Shown in pieces: positions 58,054 to 64,000 of a stretch of 64,000 nt of DNA (positions within the stretch are counted from its first letter, which is position 1; the number at the start of each line of letters is the position of its first letter). Made by a program: the position numbers and the translations under genes. The notes below the pieces were generated by a model. The model did not search any database, was not told where the DNA came from, and saw nothing but the letters and a program-made list of their open reading frames with translations. Source of the DNA: Pseudomonas sp. 14P_8.1_Bac3 (lineage in GTDB: Bacteria > Pseudomonadota > Gammaproteobacteria > Pseudomonadales > Pseudomonadaceae); contig NZ_JANLOD010000066.1 of assembly GCF_025466085.1 (NCBI RefSeq), positions 186,001 through 250,000 on the forward strand, read 5' to 3'.

Positions 58054-59039
58054 GTCCAGCTCCTCACCAGCTCAGCGAACGGTGGCCGCTGACGGGTTTT
58101 CTCGGGCAGTTGCTCGAGCAGCCCGGGGATTTCGTGATAACGCCCGGCCTCGAACGCCAGTTCGGCGTGGAACGGTAACACCTGGGCCGCGCCCATGCCG
58201 TTGTCCTGGGCCTGATGCAACAGCACTTCGGCGCGCTCGATATCGCCGCGCTCCAGGGCAATGCGTCCGGCCAGCAAGAACAGTTCGCCGCCCTCGCCCG
58301 CTTCCAGGCCTTGCTCGGCGTGTTCGCTGGCCTGGTTCAGCACGTGTTCGAGCACGCTGCCTTGTGCCAGCCCCAGATAGGCCAGCTCCCAATACCAGCG
58401 CGCCAGTGTGCCGTGCAGCGCACCAGCGGTCTTCGGACTGGCGCCGACCAGTTGCCCCAGCGCAATCTGGATGCGCAGGTTGATGTCGCTTTCCTGCTTG
58501 TCGAGCATCGAGTACGCCAGCAGCCGCACGTCATCGCTTGGATCGCCCAATGCCAGCTTGAGGATCGGCACCGCTTCCTTGCCCGGCATGCGTCGCGTGG
58601 CCAGCAACGCGGCCAGGCGCTGATCCGGATCAGGCGCATGACGCAGCACATCCTGCAAACCGCCATCGGCGAAGATCGGTGAATGCAATTGCAGTTGTGC
58701 GCGATACGGCAGGCTCGGAATCCCGACCGCTTGCCAGGCCTGCTTGTCGCGTTTGCGCGGCAGGTACAGCGCGGGGAAGATCGATGCGACCACACCGACC
58801 GTGCCGATCACCGGCACGAAGAACGCCAAGCTGAAAATGAACAGCGGGCTCCAGGGCAACGGTGCGCGATAACGCGCCGGCAGCAGCAGCCACACCGCGC
58901 CACACAACAGCACACACGCCAGGCCGTGGCTGACGGTGAATACCAGCAATTGTTGCAACTCGGGCGCCGAGAGCCACAAGCTGGCCCAGCTACCCGCCTC
59001 TAACAACAAGGCTCCGCTAAACAGCCACTTGCTGATCAT
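58050..59039 (-). CDS. pelE: Pel inner-membrane protein PelE
   Basis: PelE is a 329-residue protein with two or three N-terminal membrane helices (~3-20, ~30-53 and ~62-90), followed by a cytoplasmic helical-repeat (TPR-like) domain. It belongs to the PelD-PelE-PelF-PelG inner-membrane complex. Its start overlaps the pelD end by 23 bases, an unusually long overlap that implies coupled translation. Confidence 0.92.
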   Translation of the reverse strand: MISKWLFSGALLLEAGSWASLWLSAPELQQLLVFTVSHGLACVLLCGAVWLLLPARYRAPLPWSPLFIFSLAFFVPVIGTVGVVASIFPALYLPRKRDKQAWQAVGIPSLPYRAQLQLHSPIFADGGLQDVLRHAPDPDQRLAALLATRRMPGKEAVPILKLALGDPSDDVRLLAYSMLDKQESDINLRIQIALGQLVGASPKTAGALHGTLARWYWELAYLGLAQGSVLEHVLNQASEHAEQGLEAGEGGELFLLAGRIALERGDIERAEVLLHQAQDNGMGAAQVLPFHAELAFEAGRYHEIPGLLEQLPEKTRQRPPFAELVRSWT

Positions 59040-60384
59040 TCAGGCCACACTCGTTGAACAAGAAATTACGCAGCCCGTTGCGTTCACAGTCAGGCTCCAG
59101 ATTGAAAGGCAGCACCCGCACACCCAGGCTTTGCAGGTCACTGTCGATACCGAAGTGCTCATGCAACAGCAGGCTGATCCGCGCCAGATACCCTTCGGTG
59201 CCTTGCGGGCTGGTCAACGGCAACAGCACCAGCAACAGCTGATGATCGCGGTTATTGCGCACCGGCAAATGCAGATCGAGACCGCGCTGGCTACGCTCCA
59301 GCAGGCGCGTCAGCTCGTCGTTGGGCCGGGTCATTTCGAAGGCGAACAGTCCGGCCGGCAGTTGGTGCTTCTCGACATCCACCAGCGAACGCTTGAGCTG
59401 CAGGGTGAATTTCTGCGCGTCGGCGTCAGGCAGCTGCAGCACTTGCGGGTCCCGGCGCAACAGGTCGGCGATGTGCCCGGCGAGCAGCGCCAGCAGGCTC
59501 AGGGTGCGATCCTGGAAGGCGAAGAACGGCATCTGTCGCACCGCCAGAATCGCCAGCAGGCGACCCTCGGCATCGATCAACGGGATGCACGCCTGCAACG
59601 ACGAGAACTGTGCGGAGGTGCCGGCATCAATCAGTTCCTGCCGCACGCTGACCAGTTCACCACGCTCCAGGCACAGCTTGACCAGACCGTCATCGACACC
59701 TAACGGCCCCATCACGCCGATGGTGGCCAATGCTTCGGGCAAGACGTTTTCTTCACGCTCGTCAACGCGGTACAGGCCAGCCACGCGCAACGCGCCGTAC
59801 TGTCCGAGCACCGCGACGATCGGGTCCGCCAGGACGCGCAATGCATCGCCGGCGTCCGGCATCACCCGCAGTTTTTCACGCAAGCCCAGCAAGGAACTGC
59901 GCAGGCTCTGGTCGCTACCGGCCACGCGCTGTTCCAGCAAGTCATGAGAGACCCGCAGGATCTGGTGCGCCCGGGTGAATTCGTCGAGACGGTACTGGCG
60001 GTATTCGTTGGCCATTTGCAGACGCTCCAGGCGCCGCATCCACAGATCGCGAACCTCACCCACCAGCATCCCGCACACCAGCACCCCGACAATGAATGAC
60101 GGATCAATCTGCGCGTAACCGGAGTGACCGCTGTAGCGCAGGGCAAACATCGCCAGCACCAGCAGCGCGGCGCTGAACAGGCCGCGCACAAATCCGTAGC
60201 GCACGCCCAACAGCAGCGGCGCGAGAATCGGCCAGGGGAAACCGCCGTGTATCTGCAACGGGTCTTCGGGGGTCAGCCACAAGCCCAGGCCAATGGCCAG
60301 GCCGGTCACCAGAAACGTTTCGAGCCACGACACCGGGCCGCTGGCGCGAGGCGCCAGGCTGTAATCCATGTGGGGAGAATTCAT
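59017..60384 (-). CDS. pelD: c-di-GMP receptor PelD
   Basis: PelD switches on Pel synthesis when it binds cyclic di-GMP. With the start MNSPHMDYSLAPRASGP the protein is 455 residues. It has four N-terminal membrane helices (~20-115), a GAF domain (~155-310) and a degenerate GGDEF domain. The inhibitory-site motif RGLD places Arg367 and Asp370 at the same numbers reported for P. aeruginosa PelD, with a further Arg402; this supports the start and retained c-di-GMP binding. A GTG three codons earlier, overlapping the pelC stop, is the other possible start. Confidence 0.93.
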   Translation of the reverse strand: MNSPHMDYSLAPRASGPVSWLETFLVTGLAIGLGLWLTPEDPLQIHGGFPWPILAPLLLGVRYGFVRGLFSAALLVLAMFALRYSGHSGYAQIDPSFIVGVLVCGMLVGEVRDLWMRRLERLQMANEYRQYRLDEFTRAHQILRVSHDLLEQRVAGSDQSLRSSLLGLREKLRVMPDAGDALRVLADPIVAVLGQYGALRVAGLYRVDEREENVLPEALATIGVMGPLGVDDGLVKLCLERGELVSVRQELIDAGTSAQFSSLQACIPLIDAEGRLLAILAVRQMPFFAFQDRTLSLLALLAGHIADLLRRDPQVLQLPDADAQKFTLQLKRSLVDVEKHQLPAGLFAFEMTRPNDELTRLLERSQRGLDLHLPVRNNRDHQLLLVLLPLTSPQGTEGYLARISLLLHEHFGIDSDLQSLGVRVLPFNLEPDCERNGLRNFLFNECGLNDQQVAV

Positions 60385-60389
60385 TGCGA

Positions 60390-60908
60390 TCACTCGAACC
60401 GAAGGGCGCCGACAAGTTTGTCGAGCACCGTTTGCGCGGTGCCCGCGAGGCTTTCACGGGACCAGCCGGCGCGTGCGCCGCTCTTGCTCCAGAGCACACG
60501 ACCGCTGCTGGCTTCGAGGACGCGCAGGCTGATGCCGACCGCCGGCTCGCCGTCCAGGCCGTTCTTGTACTGCCACTCTTCGACGCTGCCGGCGATCACG
60601 TAATCGAGTTTCTGCTCGCGGGCCCAGTCCAGGGCACCGGCCAGACGCTCATTGTCATCCATCAGCGCTTGCTCGCCCTGGGTGCTCGCCGGGTAAACCC
60701 GCGGTTGCAGGCCACGGCTGCTGAGCACGCTGAGCAGGATCTGCTCGCTACGCTCACCGGCCTGCGGGGTCTGCGAATAGTTGATCATCGGCACGATGCC
60801 CCACTGCGCGGTGCGCGGCAGGTTCGGGCTGGTTTCATCGGTGAAGCTGGCGCAACCGGCGACGAACAGAACGGCGAGGGCCAGGCCCAGATTTCGAATT
60901 ACTTGCAT
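60390..60908 (-). CDS. pelC: Pel outer-membrane lipoprotein PelC
   Basis: PelC forms a 12-mer ring at the periplasmic face of the outer membrane that funnels Pel to PelB. The start MQVIRNLGLALAVLFVAGC has GGGAG 8 bases upstream and gives 172 residues, the usual length, with lipobox VAGC. The core contains DYVIAGSVEEWQYKNG and VSLRVLEASSGRVLWSKSG-like strands. An ATG nine codons upstream overlaps the end of pelB and was not chosen. Confidence 0.93.
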   Translation of the reverse strand: MQVIRNLGLALAVLFVAGCASFTDETSPNLPRTAQWGIVPMINYSQTPQAGERSEQILLSVLSSRGLQPRVYPASTQGEQALMDDNERLAGALDWAREQKLDYVIAGSVEEWQYKNGLDGEPAVGISLRVLEASSGRVLWSKSGARAGWSRESLAGTAQTVLDKLVGALRFE

Positions 60909-60937
60909 ACGTTTTTCTCCCGTAGAAAATTCCATGA

Positions 60938-63900
60938 TCAGCGTCCGAAACGCACGCCGTAGCTCACACCCAGTGTTCCGCCAGACTTGCCGTCGCCGCC
61001 TTGTGGCGCGGATTGGTAGCCGACAGTCAGGGCCAGTTCGTCACCGCCCAGCACCTCAAAACCGATCCCGGTGTTGAGGCCGTAGTTAAACGTTTGATCC
61101 AGCCATTGCCAGCCCGCCGTCACGTCCACCAGCCAGGTGTATTGCGGCTTGGTGCGCACCAGCGCGCCCGGCAGGCCGCGGCGCCAGGAGCTGCCGACGT
61201 AGAGTTGGCCGTAACGGCTTTGCAGCAGGTCCCGACTGGTGATCGTTTGCAACTCGATCGGATCGGCAGGCTCCGCCAATCCCGTGTCGGGATCGATTGT
61301 CGGCGGCGCAACGATCTGGACAGGCACCTTCACTGGACCGCCGTAATCACTGGACAGGTCATTCAACGGCCGGTCATTCACGTTGTTGTGCTGGTAATCG
61401 ATACCGCTGCGCACGGTCCAGTTAGGCCCGGCGAATTCCAGCGTGTGGTTGAATTCCATTTTCAACGCCTGGCCGTTGCCCAGGTGATCCCCGGCGCGGG
61501 TCGAGAAGGACTTCTGCGCCACTTCCCAGCTGATCTGGTCGCGAGCGGTCAGCCCGTGACGACCGCCGAGCCAGACACTGTCCTGTCGACCGAATGCGCG
61601 CATCAGGCCGCTGTCCTCGCTCTTGCGGTGCCAGTCGAGGCCCAACTCGAGTTCATCACTCGGGCTCACCCGCCAGGTCCGGGAAATCCCCAGGCCGTTG
61701 CGGTCGTCGTCACTGCGCTGGCTGGTGTCGGCGAACAGTTTGTAGCTGCCGTCCTCGACCGCCCGCTGCAACGTCAGGGCGGCGTTACGCTCCTCACCGA
61801 TTTGCGATGATTCGACGTCATCGCCATGGTATTTGCCCTGCTCCAGTTCCAGATTGGCGTACCAGTTATCGCCCAGGTTGTGGGCGATCTGCAGACGTGG
61901 CGCATCAAACGACAAGCCGCCGAAGTCCTGTTCGCGCCAGGACAACTGAGCCCCTTGCGGCGTAGCCTCGTGGATTTCCACCGCCTGACGCCGCAGTTGT
62001 TCACGCACCGCCATCGGCTGCTCGTCATCGAGCGCGGACAGGCTGGTGTCGAGCGCCTCACCCAGACGCCCCAGACGACTGAGCGCCTGAGCACGCTGCG
62101 CCGGATTCAGGTCGCTGCTGGCCAACAGGGTTTCGACCTGTTCTGTATTTCGGCTGCGCAAGGCTTGCTGAATCTGCTCGTAACGATCGACTTTCAAACC
62201 CTGACTGCGTGCCCACTCCAGCCACGCGTCTTTCTGCGACTCCTGGTTCGTCGCGTCGAGACGCGCCAGCAAACGCTCGAACCACAACTGCAACATGGCC
62301 GGCGAGCCGTCCTGCCACTTCAACAGTTCCTGCTGCGCCTTGCGCGGCGAATAACTGCTCGCCATCAGGCGCAACCAGATCGCGTAGCGCTGGGACGACG
62401 GCTGCAGGTTTTCACCCTCGGGACTGCGCAGCAACTTCAAGCGCAGACGCTGGGCAGCGTCCTGATAACCGGCGCTGTCCAGTGCGTCGGCATAGGCCGC
62501 TCGCACCAGCCAGTCGTTCGGACTGCCCTTGAGGTACATGCGATACCAGGCCAACGCTTCGCTGTCGCGTCCGAGCATCTGGCTGGCACTGGCAAACGGC
62601 AGCCACAACAGACGGTCTGCGCGGGCCTGGGCGCGCCATTGGGTCAGCAGCGGCTTGAGTTTGGTGGTGTTGCCCTGATCGACGTAGAGCCACACCAGGC
62701 GCTCGCGGAACAGGTTGTCGTTTGGAAAGCGCGACAGCCCCAGCAGATACAGACGCTCGGCTTCATCAGTCTGCCCCTGCTGTACCGCCAGTGCACCGCG
62801 CACCGCCAGCACTTGCGCCTGCTCATAAGCGTCCGGGAATTGCTCGGCGTCCTTGAGCAGCGCAACCACTTGCGGCCAGTCTTCCAGCTCCTGCGCTTGC
62901 TGCAAGGCTTCGACCAGGCGTTGCGGGTCCCGCCCATGCTGCCAGCTGGCAACCATGAGTTCGAGGGCGCGCCGTGGGTTACTGGTGCGATACAGGGTGA
63001 TCAACTGGCTTTCGTCGCCGCTGGTCAGCTTGCCGTTGAGGGCGAGCATTTTTTCCAGGGAGACGCGCAGGTCTTCGTCGCGTTCCAGGTCCCACGCCAG
63101 CGAGGCCCGGACACGCCAATAATCGGCGTCGGTGATGCGCTCGTCGGCGGCCTGCACCACGCTCCATGCCGCCTCGTTATCGAACAACTTGAGGTAGGTG
63201 TTGGCCCAATCGACCTGCTCGGTGGTGTTGAGCTTGAAGCGCTTCGAATAATTCTCGTAAACCTTGGCCTTGGCCGCGAACTGCCCGGTGTTTTCCAGGT
63301 TTTGCAGCAACCGCGTCCAGGCCAGACGATGGCTTGGATACTTGCGCAAGTACGCATGCAACCACGCTTCGGCCTGGTCCGGCGTGCCGCGAGATTCGTG
63401 GCCGTAGATCAGGGCATCCAGCTCGACGTCGGTGAGCGCGCGTTGCTTCATGATGTCGCCCAGCAACGGAATCGACCGATCAAAATCGAACTGCTGACTC
63501 GCCAGACGCCACGCATGTTCGCGGGTTTCCGGGTTTTCCTGCAGTGCGAGCAGGCGAATCCAGTACTCCAGCGCCGCTTCGGTGTCGCCGCGCCATTCAC
63601 CGAGCTGGGCCATTTGTTCGAGCAACGCAGGATCGTCCGGGTGATCGATGACCAGTTGCTGACCGGTTTCCCAGGCACCGGCGAGATCACCGATGGCCAG
63701 GCGCACGTGGAATTCCTTCAGCGGAATTTGCGGGTTGTCCGGTTGCAGCTCTTGCCACTGCTTGAGCACGCGCTGTGCCAGATCGAAGCGCTTGCTCGCG
63801 ACCGCCACATCGACGCCCTGCTCCAGCCACGGCGCATCGGTTTGCGCGTTGTTGAGCTGCGGCAATTCGTCAGACAGCACTTGTGCCGCCTGGTCACTTC

Positions 63901-64000
63901 GACCGGCGGACAGCAAGCTGTTGAAGGCCAGTTGGGCAAATTCACGGCGCTCGTCGGTCCGCTGGCTGTCGCGTTTGAGTTGCAGATAAATGTCCGCCGC
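60938..64000 (-). CDS. pelB: Pel export porin PelB (5' end outside window)
   Basis: The frame is open to the window edge, giving 1021 codons of a protein that is about 1190 residues in P. aeruginosa, so some 170 N-terminal residues are missing. The visible part is a long stretch of TPR helices (~first 700 residues). It ends in a C-terminal outer-membrane beta barrel (YANLELEQGKYHGDDV..., closing with LGVSYGVRFGR and a terminal aromatic/Arg pattern). PelB carries the polymer across the periplasm and outer membrane. pelA is expected just beyond the window. Confidence 0.95.
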   Translation of the reverse strand, partial: AADIYLQLKRDSQRTDERREFAQLAFNSLLSAGRSDQAAQVLSDELPQLNNAQTDAPWLEQGVDVAVASKRFDLAQRVLKQWQELQPDNPQIPLKEFHVRLAIGDLAGAWETGQQLVIDHPDDPALLEQMAQLGEWRGDTEAALEYWIRLLALQENPETREHAWRLASQQFDFDRSIPLLGDIMKQRALTDVELDALIYGHESRGTPDQAEAWLHAYLRKYPSHRLAWTRLLQNLENTGQFAAKAKVYENYSKRFKLNTTEQVDWANTYLKLFDNEAAWSVVQAADERITDADYWRVRASLAWDLERDEDLRVSLEKMLALNGKLTSGDESQLITLYRTSNPRRALELMVASWQHGRDPQRLVEALQQAQELEDWPQVVALLKDAEQFPDAYEQAQVLAVRGALAVQQGQTDEAERLYLLGLSRFPNDNLFRERLVWLYVDQGNTTKLKPLLTQWRAQARADRLLWLPFASASQMLGRDSEALAWYRMYLKGSPNDWLVRAAYADALDSAGYQDAAQRLRLKLLRSPEGENLQPSSQRYAIWLRLMASSYSPRKAQQELLKWQDGSPAMLQLWFERLLARLDATNQESQKDAWLEWARSQGLKVDRYEQIQQALRSRNTEQVETLLASSDLNPAQRAQALSRLGRLGEALDTSLSALDDEQPMAVREQLRRQAVEIHEATPQGAQLSWREQDFGGLSFDAPRLQIAHNLGDNWYANLELEQGKYHGDDVESSQIGEERNAALTLQRAVEDGSYKLFADTSQRSDDDRNGLGISRTWRVSPSDELELGLDWHRKSEDSGLMRAFGRQDSVWLGGRHGLTARDQISWEVAQKSFSTRAGDHLGNGQALKMEFNHTLEFAGPNWTVRSGIDYQHNNVNDRPLNDLSSDYGGPVKVPVQIVAPPTIDPDTGLAEPADPIELQTITSRDLLQSRYGQLYVGSSWRRGLPGALVRTKPQYTWLVDVTAGWQWLDQTFNYGLNTGIGFEVLGGDELALTVGYQSAPQGGDGKSGGTLGVSYGVRFGR

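Noticed and set aside
55225..58092. 955-codon open frame on the plus strand across pelG and pelF
   Set aside because: It is antisense to two recognisable genes and is dominated by His, Gln and Arg, as expected for a GC-rich shadow frame.

Overview
The window is the chromosome of a fluorescent-group Pseudomonas. The evidence is the conserved gene order rpsO-truB-rbfA-infB-nusA-rimP-tRNA(fMet)-tRNA(Leu)-secG-tpiA-glmM-folP-ftsH-rlmE / yhbY / greA-carB-carA-dapB-dnaJ-dnaK-grpE / recN / fur-bamE-rnfH-ratA / smpB, together with Pseudomonas-type REP palindromes and high-GC codon use.

Bases 1 to about 29.7 kb are core genome. A long minus-strand block covers translation and transcription factors (rpsO, truB, rbfA, infB, nusA, rimP), two tRNAs, secretion (secG), glycolysis (tpiA), wall and folate precursors (glmM, folP), the membrane protease ftsH and the 23S rRNA methylase rlmE. 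Next come greA, carBA, dapB and the dnaJ/dnaK/grpE chaperone set, which has a clear sigma-32 promoter ahead of grpE. recN (plus strand) has a LexA box. fur and bamE diverge, followed by rnfH, ratA, a sodium symporter and smpB.

Bases 29.8-38.5 kb hold a lactate-use locus: an LldR-type repressor diverges from lldP-lutA-lutB-lutC-dld. Four of these genes overlap by 1-4 bases, and a perfect 17-bp operator palindrome lies ahead of lldP. No FMN-type L-lactate dehydrogenase (lldD) is present. Two paralogous small secreted proteins follow, then ssrA (tmRNA).

Bases 39.8-51.8 kb are a roughly 12-kb genomic island inserted at the 3' end of ssrA. It carries a P4-like integrase, a structured non-coding stretch with two perfect long hairpins, a second tyrosine recombinase broken by an in-frame amber codon and overlapping a small ORF, and a complete type IC restriction-modification operon (hsdM-hsdS-prrC-hsdR). 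The third gene of that operon is a PrrC-type tRNA anticodon nuclease with its catalytic triad intact. This is a two-layer phage defence: DNA restriction, with a latent suicide RNase that known systems release when phage disables restriction. The island ends in an imperfect ~70-bp direct repeat of the ssrA 3' end plus its terminator.

Bases 52.0-55.1 kb hold an HscC-type Hsp70 and a membrane J-domain partner. Bases 55.2-64.0 kb hold the minus-strand pel exopolysaccharide operon, pelG back to pelB. pelB runs off the window end, and pelA is presumably beyond it.
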